Counted from the first letter of the stretch, positions 22,514-34,150 are shown. The stretch: DNA of 64,000 nt from Maratus speciosus (GCA_963932465.1 OZ010792.1:283447836-283511835); one strand, 5' to 3'. Numbers and translations: made by a program. The notes: a model not told the origin generated them from the letters alone.

Positions 22514-22717
22514 TACATAAGCAGTGGTTTAGTGGATGGTATACGCAGGTATACACCATATATCTTCTGGATTTTTTAAGAAACTATGTATACCCTCTGT
22601 TTCTCAAATAAAGCAATAACGTATACCCTATAGACATGACGTTCATGAATTTAGCGTATACCTGTGCCCATAGCGTATACCCTCTGGTTTTTTTACGACT
22701 ACATCTCTGTATATAAG
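22514..22717. mobile_element. GTATAC-rich hAT MITE with 8-bp duplication
   Basis: The element 22522-22709 begins CAGTGGTTTAGTGG and ends CGACTACATCTCTG (imperfect inverted repeats). TACATAAG (22514-22521) and TATATAAG (22710-22717) are the 8-bp duplication with one change. The interior is full of GTATACC. Relatives: 14640-14702 (inverted) and 57745-57897. Confidence 0.7.
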
Positions 22718-23270
22718 TATATAAACACACACGCAATAACTTTCTCACACACACATGCATATATATACTGGTGGACGTAAAATAGTTAGACCAAAAGAAT
22801 GGTTTATTATGCGTACTTATATAACCAAAGATGAGAGTAAATAAGATTATAAGATAGCGAATACGCAAAATTATCTTTTTTTTTTTTTTTTTTTTACATA
22901 TGTCTGATGGAGCTGCCCTCGGTTAATCTGCAATCATTTCGTCTATAAATCAAATCTTTCCATATGTGTGCCTGTGTAAGCATATCACTTCAGCTAAGCA
23001 AATCACAGTGTTGATTCATGATTTCAATTCCGAAACGGATTTCAGAAATCAGAAGCTGCCGGCTCTAAGACCGGCCTTTAATAAAAACCATACACTAAAA
23101 TCTAGGGATGACATTACTGGTGATCGTGGTAGTTATGGAATGACATCGTCGCGTTCAATCGAAACTAAGACCTCAAAATTGCGGTAACAAGACTATGCGC
23201 AAACTTATGACATAGTACTAGTAATTTACCGCTCACCTAGTATCATACAACTAATACTTCGTGAATTATT
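22718..23270. other. Gene-free stretch
   Basis: Includes a CACACACATGCATATATATA microsatellite patch (22744-22770) and a 20-T run (22876-22895). The 73-codon plus frame at 22966-23187 has no recognisable domain. Confidence 0.4.
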
Positions 23271-23274
23271 TAGT

Positions 23275-24593
23275 TAGGGCAACTCTAGGATAGATGGGCA
23301 TAGTTTTTAAAGATTGAAATAAAAATTCTTAGAATGCAAATGCAAGAAATATTTATGCATATTTGAATTTAATTTCTTATACATATCCTCATCATATTTT
23401 GGACAAAAAAATAATTAAATATCGAGAACAAAATCACAGTGGCAAACAAAATTGAAATTAAAATGGCAGATGCCATCTCTCCTTCAAGCCGAGGAGAGAT
23501 GACCATCCAATACAAGAAAGAAAAAATGAAGTTAAAATAGCAAAAAATAATACATTTCATGTAGTTAATCAAGAAAAACACATAGAAATTTTTAAAGATG
23601 CAATTATATCACGGAAAATCAGTGAATAAAATTTTAATAAACAAAATTTTAAGTATAATTTTAATTCTTCACTTTTCGTAAAATTTTACCACATTTTCGG
23701 CATACACGATTCATGGAACCACTTCAGGCATCTTATGCATTGTATCCAGTCATCCTTTTTGGTTGTGGTATTATATTCTTCTCCACAACCAACACAGTGA
23801 TCCTCGTCCATTCTATTCCCTCGGACTCTGTATAATCTAATAATTTCAAATGTATTTCATCTTCTTCGTTGCTGGAAATGTCCTGTTTTTGTTTGTTTTT
23901 TCTCACGTTTATTTTAGATTTTTTTTTTTCACGGTTTAAGTTTATTTATCAATTTTATCTGTTTCTGGGATGAACGTAGCCGAAGTTTTTCAATATTTTA
24001 TGAAATAAAAATACATCGTTAGACTCTATTATATTATTGTTATTGAAATATTTATATTAGTTAAAATTTAAATAATTATGTCCTTTAATATAATTATAAA
24101 AATAAACATTATATAATTATTTTAAAAATAATTTGACTTAATTAAAATCCTCACTCTATATAATTTTGAAATACCTATTGATTATAAGTGGCCATCTCTC
24201 CTCGATTTGATGTGATCATCTCTCCTAAAATTGATGGACAGATTGCCACCCAATTTAAAGCGACACCCCGCCTCTATACTTTGTTTTAGACTTAAAAGCA
24301 AAGATTAGATTATATACGTACCTTAAAAGTCCTTATAGTAAATAGAAATGTAACATACGTACTTCCAAATGTTCAGATACTTACCTCGATAAAAATATCC
24401 AACCACTAAATTAAATAAACATTAAAATTCCACTTCCTTTTTATAATTGAAAAACACAGCTGCACATCGCATTGAATGAACACGTTCAACTACTCCTTAC
24501 GAACAAAGTTTGTGCTGCAATTTATGATCAAGTTTTTGAAATATTTAGACTCTCCATTTCTCCTCTATGGCCATCTATCCTAGAATTACCCTA
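23275..24593. mobile_element. TA-flanked element with GGGTAATTCTAGGATAG ends (1315 bp)
   Basis: TA at 23275-23276 and 24592-24593 flank GGGCAACTCTAGGATAGATG on the left and CATCTATCCTAGAATTACCC on the right (20 bp, two mismatches). GCCATCTCTCCT-like motifs repeat below both ends (23471, 24190, 24214, 24572), like subterminal binding sites. It belongs to the same terminal class as 11656-13136. It holds a zinc-finger remnant on the minus strand (23686-23811). A 5'-truncated sister copy follows directly at 24594. Confidence 0.8.
23686..23811 (-). pseudogene. PHD-like zinc finger, C-terminal remnant of a transposase
   Basis: A 41-residue minus-strand frame starting MDEDHCVGCGEEYN and containing KKDDWIQCIRCLKWFHESC: C-x2-C, then W-x-x-C-x2-C, then W-x-H-x2-C. 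This is the zinc-ligand arrangement of the short PHD-like finger that closes many pogo/Jerky-type and related transposases. Upstream, in another frame (about 23815-23905), lies an acidic linker with DISSNEEDEIHLKLLDYTES, so a frameshift separates them. The catalytic domain is gone. The host element's TA duplication agrees with a pogo-like source. Confidence 0.55.
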
Positions 24594-24790
24594 GATGGCC
24601 ATAGTTTTTAAAGATTGAAATAAAAATTCTTAGAATGCAAATACAAAAAATAATTATGCATATTTGAAATTCTTATACACATCTTCATCATATTTTGGAC
24701 CAAAAATAATCAAATATCGAGAACACAAAGTGGCAAACAAAATTGAAATTAAAATGTCAGATGGCCATCTCCCCTTCAAGCCGAGGCCAT
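24594..24790 (+). repeat. Truncated sister copy of the 23277 element
   Basis: GATGGCCATAGTTTTTAAAG onward repeats 23292-23485 with short deletions, lacking the outer ~15 bp of the left end. It stops at GCCGAGGCCATTAGGGTG. Confidence 0.75.
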
Positions 24791-24954
24791 TAGGGTGCAG
24801 CGAAAAAAATTATTATTTTTTAATCAAAAACGGGTAGGTGCCAAAAGTTGCCTTTATACTAGTACATCATCTGCGTGAAATATTACCGCTGAAAAAAAAA
24901 TGGCTTGAGTCTGCGCTTTTGGTCCAAAAATCGAAATTTTGGGTAAAATTTGAC

Positions 24955-25378
24955 AGGCTTCTCAAATCTGCAAGATTTCTCGTTTTAGGCGCGGGTTTAG
25001 CTAATATCTTGGGGTTTATCATATTTTCCAGCAGAGGGCATAGCTGTAAATTTGGAAGGAACATTTCTTTAATTGGTTGATTAGCTTTTGATTGATTGCC
25101 CAGGCTCAGATGCCAGACCTGGGCTTGGCCGGCCCGGGAATCAGCTAACCACAACTGAATGAGAATTTTCCGAACGTCAGCATTTTTACCCTTAAGAATC
25201 GCCCGAAAGTAATATCTGAAAGTAATAAGATGTATTGCTGGGAAACAAAGTTACAAGAGATAAAACTGGTTTTAGAAAGAGATTTAAAGTTAAAAGAAAG
25301 AGGCTTCGGATTTTAATTTAACTTTTTGAAATTTAATTTGAATTTTGAAAGGGTTTTTATCCTTTCATATCCCCCTCT
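24955..25378 (+). repeat. Dispersed ~425-bp retroposon-like repeat, copy 1
   Basis: Closely matches 33723-34150 in the same orientation. Both share a GC-rich hairpin (GCCCAGGCTCAGATGCCAGA followed by CCTGGGC) and the same end GG(G/A)TTTTTATCCTTTCATAT. Copy 1 extends further left (to about 24840) than copy 2, the pattern of 5' truncation with a fixed 3' end typical of non-LTR retroposons. A minus-strand frame (GNQSKANQPIKEMFL...) is open in both copies, but its meaning is unknown. Confidence 0.75.
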
Positions 25379-28300
25379 CCAAGAAGAGATCCACCAGATT
25401 CGCTTGCAAATCTGGGCGGACCCACCCAGGTAAATGGTGAATACAAAATTACATAAGAAAGACTTTCATTGTGCAACGTTACAGATTAAGGTGAATGTTA
25501 AAGCTAAAGTAAAATTTAAAGTAAATATAATGTTAAAGTTAAGTTTGCTAAGACATGAGGGTTGAATTTTGCTGCTGGAAAACATATTTAAAATTTTAAT
25601 TTTGAGTTGTAAACTTTAAGGAAAAAATTTAAGATTTTAAGTTTTTATGCTAAAATATCCAAGTCTGGAATATGGCTCTTGGGACAACCTGACCGAACTT
25701 TACATATAATACTTGAAAATATACTAACATAAAGTATAAAAATATCATAAAATATAAAGGAAAGCTGAAAAAACATAAACAATAATATTAGAAATTTATA
25801 GGAAAACACAGTAATAAAATAGTATAGTTAGTTTAAATATTGACCATAATTCTCTGGCTTGGAAGTCCTCTGGTCAGTGAGTTTGAGTTTTAGTTAAAGT
25901 CTTTGAGCACAAAATTTCTCATTTTTATATAAAATTAAAATCTTTAAACAGAAATGTATACAAAAATATAATAACACTGGAAACTATGCATAATTATATG
26001 AAAACATAAAATAAATTCTTTTACATATTCTATATAAAAAAAAAGCCGAAGTCATGTGACTGTCATCAATAGTTCCGGGCTGACCACTTCGCTTTTTATA
26101 TGCCAAACGGCCATTTCGGTACCTTTATGTTAGTCGGGCGCAGGTGATAAATCGCCAAATATTCTTCCATCGCCATCATTTCATTAAAAATGTAAACCTA
26201 TCACTCATTTCATTTAAAATACATAACTTTCATTTAAAATACACATCTTTCATTTACCTCATTTAAAATACAATAAATAAATAAATAAATAAATAAATAT
26301 TTTTCCAGTATATGTTCTTGGCCAGAAAAAAAATGGCATCGAATTTTCCGGCAATCTATATCCTATTTCATATACATAAGCAATTTTTTCCATGTGTATA
26401 CAATTGACTTAATCTAAAGAAGCCAATAATCTATTTTTATATAGAAACAGAAGTAATTTATATGTACACAAATATTGTATATATATGTGTAAATAAAATT
26501 TTATATGCAAATAAATACATATAAATAAAAATAGAAGTTCACCAGGTTTGCTTCCATAGCTATTTATATATTTTATCAACGTATTTCACTTTCTGAAGCC
26601 CGAATTGCGCCAAGCTTAAAGAAAAATGCCACGGCCCCGGTAATGGAAAAGTACCTAAATAAACAATTAATCGTAATAATAATAACATAAACTAAAATAT
26701 TTCATTTCACCATCAAAGTATTGTTTCTAATTTACATTCAAATAAATATATTTTCCAAGATTTGATTTCAATTGAAATTAAGTTGACAGCATTCTATTTC
26801 ACTTCATAGAGTAAACAAACACAAGAGATTCATTCCTCATATAAATGGTAGAAAATATTAGACCATGGAGTTAATCATTCGCAAAGCAGGTTCTCCAACA
26901 ATGAATGGACAATATTCTTATGACGTCATAGTAGGTAAATTGGCGGCGCTAACGTTTGTTAACGGCTTGCATGCACGAGGGTTTTATTTTGCTATTTCTC
27001 TTAGTTACGTTAGTATATTGTCATATTTATGAACTCAGAAATCAAATCTATAAAAAAAAGTATATATATTCATTATTTAGTTATTAAGTAATGAAAAAAT
27101 ATATATAAATGCATTATTTGCAAAATTTAAATAAATTTATTAATATTAAAAAATAACATTGAAGTAACAGCATGTTTAATTAGAATAAGTTTAATTTAGG
27201 TAATTTATGAACAAATCTCAGTTTAAACACTTGGAGTTTCACTCATTTTTGCAGCTACGGAAATTATGAGATATTTGTCAAAAAAGACGAAATACGCATA
27301 ACAACAAAAATGCATGAAATGTTATCAAGTTCGCAAAGAATTCTTGATTTCTCTATCAGAATCTTTGGACTCGGGGAAGGATTGGGCAAGTTTCAGAATG
27401 AAAGTAACATGATGCAATGCTTAGCATACATTTAAGGGAGACCAAATTGGTCGCCAGAGACGGCTAGTTATAAAGAAACCACAATATAAGAATACTTTTC
27501 ATGCATTGTAAGAGATTTGCCAAGTCCTATATTGAGTCTCTTATGGCATGAATTATATTTTCCAAAAAAAATTGATATTACGGTATTAACCATTTATGTA
27601 ATGAATTATGAATTCATGAAAATTTTATCTTCTAAAGCAGTTTTCGTGAATTATTGAAACTACATTAGAAGATTTACATAATCATTTAATAAATTTTAGA
27701 AGGATTTAAGGATTTAGAAGGACTAATTTAATTTGAATTTGTAGTTATTTTGTGCAATATTTATAACCTCACTCAAATCTTTTATTTTAAATATTTTTCT
27801 TAGTATTTTGTAGAATTAGGAAATGTACAAATAGTGTTCTTACAATAGAAATATAGAAACATTTCCAAATTGAAAAATCCCTCCCCCCCCCCACCCCAAC
27901 GCTAAGAAAGCTAAAAGATGCAAAGGCAAAAGAAATCATCCTTTTAAAAATATCTTTGTTTTGTGTAACACATAATGTTTTTGGAACAGGATAAAGTACT
28001 GTCTGGTTCAGAAAAGAAAAACTCTGAGTAGATTTCCTGCTTTCGGAGGTTCCAAAACTTGTAGGAGGGGAAGGGCAGAAAGGGGAGGGGTTACGGTAAT
28101 TCTCGGAATGATCAATTGAATGGGAGAAAAGAAAATGCCGGACTTCCCTAAAATAAAGTCGACTGACCAGTTATCCTGGCAACAGAACAGAGTCAAAACC
28201 AGTTCCAGGGTTTTTCTTGTCTGAGCCAGACAGTAATGCATCTACAACTCATTCTCAACTGTATTACAAGTAATCGATGTATTAAAGGAATTTTATAACA

Positions 28301-28684
28301 AGTTACTTTAATGGTACTTATAAGTACCGTCAGTAGATAAAAGGTTAAAAATATAAAAGTATACTGATACATGGCTATTGCAGAAAATATTTTTTTTTTT
28401 ATGTACGAAATATTCAAATAGTATTCAAACGAAAAATAATGTACATCAAAAAGCAAAATATTCAACTTAGGGAAATACTTAAAAATTTGAACACATAAAA
28501 TATTGTGAAAATTTCTTCACCTTTTATTCCCAAGTGGGAAAATATTAAAAATATGTTGAAATATACAATTGCTGAAATTAAATGAAGATGTAACTATTAA
28601 ATAACGCAATAAAAATATTGAAATATCTATGGAAATAAAGAAAAATAATTATTGATGTCTATTTCCATAGAAGACTAGTATTTA
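25379..28684. other. Long gene-free AT-rich stretch
   Basis: Contains an AAAT microsatellite (26273-26302), a C-rich patch (27880-27900) and GC-richer fragments around 26040-26160 and 28010-28210 without recognisable identity. The frames at 28008-28241 and 28193-28465 on the minus strand show no domain. No terminal repeats were spotted. Confidence 0.4.
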
Positions 28685-28762
28685 TCCTAAACCGTTGAAG
28701 GTTTTAGAATTTCCTAAACCACTGAAGGTTTTAGCAATCTTAAACCTTTGAAGGTTTTAGCA
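28683..28762 (+). repeat. Short minisatellite, three ~32-bp units
   Basis: CCTAAACCGTTGAAGGTTTT, CCTAAACCACTGAAGGTTTT and CTTAAACCTTTGAAGGTTTT follow one another with AG-rich spacers. AAATAAAAT repeats that form a short hairpin with 28798-28817 come next. Confidence 0.8.
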
Positions 28763-28819
28763 AAAATAAAAAAAATAAAATAAAAATGACCATGATGTTT
28801 ATTTTTATTTTATTTTTGT

Positions 28820-29380
28820 GAAGATGCAGATGCAATTTACCGGTAAACAAAGGTATTTATTATTTTGCAAACTGAGGTATTTGTTTTTCTCAGTGGCATT
28901 AATAAATCCAAGTCACAATTTAACAAACTACAGCTGCATGTCACTGTTAGCTCAGAAATGTTTCCTATTCTAAACAAGTAAAAAAGTCAAAAAACATTTT
29001 TCCTTTAAAATTAAGTCCAAAACGCTTTGAGTTTTCCTGGCTAGTTTTTGTGCAAATAGTAAAATCTTTTAATTTTCAAGTGTTTCACTACTGGCAAAGG
29101 ACAAAAATCAATAAATAAAACAGAAAAATAAAATAAATAAAACAAACAAATATATATATAATAATAGCCTCTGGTTCAAACAAATAGGATTATGACACAG
29201 CTTTTGAAGCGCATGGTAACCCGTTGACAAATTTTTCAATAGTCTTGTATTTTGTTGATTGTCCTAATCCCTATTTTATCAACAATTGCCGCATTTGCTC
29301 AGATTGCACAAGTCACTGATTCCTGTTTGTATGTAGAAGGGTGTTTTCAGTGGAAGTTACTTTTTTTAAAAAAACTTTGC
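28820..29380. other. Gene-free stretch
   Basis: AT-rich, no recognisable content. Confidence 0.4.
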
Positions 29381-29381
29381 T

Positions 29382-29815
29382 TTAACCCTCTCGCTACGTA
29401 AGTAATTCTTCGCGATGAGCCCTTTTACAGAATTTTTAATCTTTATCGCCGGTTCCTTAACCCCTTGGGGACGAGCGACACTTATAGCATGCAGCGCTCA
29501 GAATCCTTGTTTTTCCTCACCAGTAAAATTTTACTGTAAAATTTGCCTTATTTGATCAGCGCATTTTCTCGATTCAAGAAGACACAAATTTCTGTTTTTA
29601 AAAAACGGTGACGAAAGATTAAAAATTTCGTAAAAGGCTCCCGTCCCGAAGGGGTTAAAGGAGAAATTTTTGACTATCGCAATTGGGGAAAATGTCCTGA
29701 TTAAATCAGACAAAGTTTTCGCTAAAAAATAACTGGAGGGGACAACCAAATAGTATTAATTTGACGAGAAAATGCATGCCCGAGCATATCTCGGGCTGCG
29801 CAGCGAGAGGGTTAA
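29382..29815. mobile_element. Outer TTAA piggyBac-like MITE
   Basis: TTAA at 29382-29385 and 29812-29815 flank CCCTCTCGCTACG and GCGCAGCGAGAGGG, inverted ends starting with CCC as in piggyBac. It contains a second TTAA element (29461-29654). The minus frame 29531-29749 crosses both and is not a gene. Confidence 0.85.
29457..29658. mobile_element. Inner TTAA piggyBac-like MITE (194 bp)
   Basis: TTAA at 29457-29460 and 29655-29658 flank CCCCTTGGGGACGAGC and GCTCCCGTCCCGAAGGGG. Internal AGTAAAATTTTACTG palindrome at 29521-29535. Inserted in the outer MITE, so it is the younger of the two. Confidence 0.85.
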
Positions 29816-31088
29816 ATACTTAATGGGGTGGAACCATGATCATCTTTAAAAATTATATGTGTGAGTTTATACACTATTGGATTTACCACTGTTAAAGTGG
29901 GGTTACCACGGTCATGTCTAAACCAGTGATTGAATTACTGAAATTTTTTTTTTTAACATGGTGGGGGCATGACCTTCACCTGTTTCCTAAAATTGGCAGG
30001 GGTGAAATACCTGCTCATATTTTGTTTTTTATGAAATGGTAAGGACCTTCCATTTTGCCTCTTAAAAGTGGTTGGTGCTGCCAATTCACTGGGCCCCTTT
30101 AAAGTGTGATGAAACTTGTTATTTTTTTAAAAGACATACTGGATAAAAATACTAAAAATTAAAAACTCAAATAATAAAATAATAAAATATAACATAATAT
30201 AAAATATAATATTCATCTATACACAAAAATCTAACGTGAGTAAGTATTTGCATAAAATTCTATATATAAAAAGAAATACTTGAAAAAACGGATTGAGCTT
30301 TTCTCATTATGAACAAATAAAAACTCTTATCTACACAAAAATAATTAAAATATGGATAAAAATAACACACAAACTGACATAAATTACTATTTACAAACAT
30401 GTAGAAGTTTCAGTGTGCTCAACTCTAGTTATAAAAAGAATTAATGGAACAGGACACTAAATATTCGCACATACTCAATTTCATATGTAATATCTGTTGG
30501 CTTTTAGTTTAAAAACATGTTACTAGTTGAACCAATTTATTCACAATATGCCAAAAACATTAAAATCAACTAAATTTACTTTTTGGTGATCGCACGTATG
30601 CTTCACCTGATAAATAAGAAAACAAAACTACTGTTACTTCAGTTTATCACGATTTTAACGCGCTGTTGAATGTCAATACCAATTTTTTATTGAATTTTAA
30701 TGATAAATCTTAAATCCCAGAAGAAATGAAGAATAAAGCTAATAAAATTTTTTTAAATAATAAATTTTAATTTGTTTAAAATCCCTTTAATACAGTACCT
30801 ATATTTTAAAGAAACTAATTGAAAACTTCATGAACTCTGTCAAAATTTATAATTTATAATTGAGAACAGTATTTTTTTGTTGTTATTGTCTTTTTCATTC
30901 TAAAATAACTCTCATTCTCAGCAAGAACTTTCCCATTTCTTCTTTAGTATTTTCAGCAATAAATTTCGTTGTTGATATTGTAAGTAAAATAAAAAATAAA
31001 AATAAATAAAAACATTGTTTAAGGTAACGCAACTGATTTTTTATAGCTAAAATATTTCATAAAATAAATAATGCAAAGGGAAATCCGT
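29816..31088. other. Gene-free AT-rich stretch
   Basis: No supported feature; a few TGGGG-rich patches at 29824-30110 and A/T runs elsewhere. Confidence 0.4.
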
Positions 31089-31951
31089 AGTTTTTAGGGT
31101 TTCGTTCATCTGACGACCGTCACAGTGCCCGTTCTCAAAAACAATATATGTTGGAGACTTTAAATTTTGCATACTTATAGCTGAACACCTGACATCAAAC
31201 GACAAATCATAAAATTTTGAAAAACTCTTATATTTAACCCTCTAGTCTCTAACTTGTGTATTTTAAGCTTTTTTTTTCCTAACTCAGCCCTAATTAAGTT
31301 GAAGACTTGAAATTTTGCAAAATTATACCCAAACACATGCGATCAAACGACAAATCATAAAAGTTCAAAAAAATCTTATATTTAACCCTCTCGGGTCGAA
31401 CTTGTGTATTTTAAGCTTTTTTTTTTCTTACTCAGCCCATAACTATATTGAAGACTTGAAATTTTGCATAATTATAGCTAAACACTTGCGATCACACGAA
31501 AAATCCTAAAAATTTCAAAAGGTCTTATATTTAACCCTCTGGGCTCTAATTTGTGTATTTTAAACATTTTTTCTAACTCAGTCTCCTAATTAAGTTGGAG
31601 GTTTGAAATTTTGCATACTTATAGCTGAAAACTTGCGATCACACGACAAATCATAAAAATTTCAAAAAGTCTTATATTTAACCCTCTGTGCTCTAACTTG
31701 TGTATTTTAAGCAATTTTTCTAACAGCCCCCTAATTAAGTTTTGAGGTTTGAAATTTTGCATACTTATAGCTGAACACTTGCGATCACACGACAAATCAT
31801 AAAAATTTCAAAAAGTATTATATTTACCCCTCCGGTCTCTAACTTGTATATTTTAAGCAATTTTTCTAACTCAGAACATAATTAAGTTGGAGGCTTGAAA
31901 TTTTGCATACTGTTAGCAGAACATTTTCGATCACATGAAGAATCATAAAAT
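31089..31951 (-). repeat. Satellite A, second locus in inverted orientation
   Basis: The tail comes first (TTTAGGGTTTCGTTCATCTGACG and CAGTGCCCGTTCTCA), then units with AACTTGTGTATTTTAAGC at 31251, 31399, 31548, 31695 and 31841, i.e. periods of 146-149 bp. The unit sequence is the reverse complement of 5678-6319. The array is cut at 31951 by a GC-rich hAT fragment. Confidence 0.85.
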
Positions 31952-32225
31952 TGCCACTCTGAGACAATGATTTTCGTACGGGTGGCTCAAAACTAAGACT
32001 GAAAATTTTGGGCCGTGAAGACTAGGAATGAAACCAGGCCCGGCTCTGTACAGAAAAATTAAGTTAGACCCGGTCCGTCCCGAGCCTTCAGAAAAAAGTA
32101 TGGCCCGGCCCGAACAGAGTGGGGCCCGGGCTTGGCCCGGTCCGAGTGCCGTGAATGAAAAGCCCGGCCCGCGGGTCGGGCCTGGCTCGGGCTTCGGGCC
32201 ACGGTCCGGCCCGTGCAGATCTCTA
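31952..32225 (-). mobile_element. GC-rich hAT family, one-ended copy
   Basis: Reverse-complement match to 58265-58470: TGAGACAATGATTTTCGTAC, ACTGAAAATTTTGGGCCGTG, the GGCCCGG-rich core and the end GTGCAGATCTCTA. The second terminus is absent, so it is a truncated copy inserted at the edge of satellite A. Both strands are open here (31943-32236 and 32028-32300) only because GC-rich DNA lacks stop codons. Confidence 0.7.
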
Positions 32226-32339
32226 GTTCGAATCACCGCTAAACTGCAGATGTTCTATCTCTTTGAAGAGAGTGGAATTAGCTTTAAAATTGCAGTCTAA
32301 AATTGCATTTTCGGGAATTGTTGGATATAAAATAAATTT

Positions 32340-33722
32340 CCGAGTGAAAAAATGTTTTTTTTCTTTTTTCTTCTTTCCTTCTTTTTACGTTCGTTCGATG
32401 ATTCGGTTGAAACTTAGGGCGCATAGTTTTTCTCGGCACTGAGATCATTCCTTTTCTTTTCTTTCTACTATTTCCGAGCGGAGGCTGGCTAAAGCCATTT
32501 TTTTTCTTCTTTTCTCACTGTAGTAATATACTTTTCGCGCAGAGCAGAGGGATCTTCGCAGGCCCTTTTCGGTTCAGTCGACCGGCGGTGCTTAGGCATC
32601 CCGGTCACGAAATTCATACCCCAGTTTTATAGTTATTTTTGAAGTTGTTGCTTAAATATTTTTTAGCATTTAATTTTAATCTTAACTTGTCCCCATTTTC
32701 GATCTCTGTCAATGCCAACATGCAATTTGCACTAGTGGTGTTCTCTCGATGTCTAGTAACACAAAGCCTTTTTCAAGGCTGAACGGTTTGTGTGAAAGCC
32801 GGGAGACCCGCGACACGTAATGCGCACTAGGCTTGACATCAAAATTAGTGAGCTATGTGGCCCCCTTTTTTTTATAAGTTCTTAGAGAAATTAGATAGGC
32901 TTGGCTACCTTATGCTATAACTTTCTGTGCTCTTTGGTACCCTACTGTCTTTGCATTTTCCGTTTTTTGCCGACGCCAGTTGGTGAAGTGACATCGAAGT
33001 ATAGGGCAACCAAAAAATTCTTGGATGACCTATGCGCCCCTTTTTCCTGGAGGTTATATTTAACCTCGTGCTTTCAACTCTGGAATGGCCCTCGGGACTC
33101 CACCAGAGCTTCCAAATTATGCTTTTAGGCCGTGCATTGTTTCGAAATTCACTCTAGTTCGTACTCATATTTAGTTGGAGGTTACGCGCGGCGGCGTTGC
33201 ACGCCGCGTTGGCACTCCTTAAGCACCGCGATGTCATGTCATGTCATCTTCGCAGGGAACTGTCGGAATCGCATTAAGTCCGGATTTTTTTTTCTTTCTC
33301 TTTTGCCGATGGAACCATATTTCAGTGGGAGAAGAATTGAGTCCTTTGATCACGGCGTTTACCATTGATTAATTTTAGAAATATCTCGATTTTCACCTTA
33401 ATAGCCGGACTTTTTGTGGCAAGGCGATCGTAGGTAACTATGCTGCCAACTTTAAAATGCAATTTATCGCACGTTCCGGAACCTGTAGAGGAGCGTCGAA
33501 CTCGTCCGTTCTCTTACCGGCTGGTGTCCGTACAGCCGGCTTTAATATGTAAGGACATCTTGTGGTTGACAGAACTGGTGGAATAAATAATTTGGACTCG
33601 GGAACCTCTTGCTGGATCGAATTCATTCATTTAGCCGTTCCATCTTACAGTCCGATTCACGAGTCCGGTCGGAGGTCCTCGAGCCAGTTACAGCTTATTC
33701 CAGGAGTACTACATGACCGTAG
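32340..33722. other. GC-richer block of unknown nature (possible solo LTR or 5' region)
   Basis: This 1.4-kb block is clearly richer in GC and CpG than its surroundings. It starts with pyrimidine-rich tracts and includes CAGTCGACCGGCGGTGC, GAAAGCCGGGAGACCCGCGA, a GCGGCGT...ACGCCGC hairpin (33190-33208) and CTCGGGAACCTCTTGCTGG near its end. It has no frame longer than 78 codons. A stretch from TGTAGTAATATAC (about 32518) to TCTTACA (about 33652) would have TG...CA ends, so a solo LTR of a gypsy-like element is one possibility; an unrecognised promoter/5' UTR is another. No internal retroelement genes flank it. Confidence 0.3.
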
Positions 33723-34150
33723 GTTTGACAAGCTTCTCAAATCTGCAAAATCTCTCGTTTTTGGCGCGGGTTTTAGCTAACATCTCGGGGTGTATCATAT
33801 TTTGCAGCAGAGGGCATAGTTGTAAATTTCGGAGAAACATTTCTTTAATTGGTTGATTAGCTTTTGATTGATTGCCCAGGCTCAGATGCCAGACCTGGGC
33901 TTGGCTGGCCCAGGAATCAGCTAACCACAACTGAATGAGAATATTCCGAACGTCAGCATTTTTACTCTTAAAAATCGCCCGAAAATGATATCTCAAAGTA
34001 ATAAGATGTATTGCTGAGAAACAAAGTTACAAGGGGTAAAACTGCTTTTAGAAAAAGATTTAAAATTAGAAGAAAGAGGCTAGGGATTTTAATTTAAATT
34101 TTCGAAATTCAATTTGAATTTTGAATTTTAAAAGGATTTTTATCCTTTCA
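33723..34150 (+). repeat. Dispersed ~425-bp retroposon-like repeat, copy 2
   Basis: See copy 1 at 24955-25378. This copy begins at TTTGACAAGCTTCTCAAATC and ends TTTTTATCCTTTCATAT. The GC-rich hairpin and the same-phase minus-strand frame (GNQSKANQPIKEMFL) are retained. Confidence 0.75.

Noticed and set aside
26273..26302. AAAT run as poly-A tail of a retroposon
   Set aside because: It is a regular tetranucleotide microsatellite and no element body ends there.
27880..27900. C-rich run as a regulatory G-quadruplex
   Set aside because: Only one long C tract with a second short one; not enough separate tracts to propose a quadruplex.
31943..32300. Overlapping ~90-codon frames on both strands
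   Set aside because: Open because GC-rich GGCCCG repeats lack stop codons; the DNA is a terminal part of the GC-rich hAT family.
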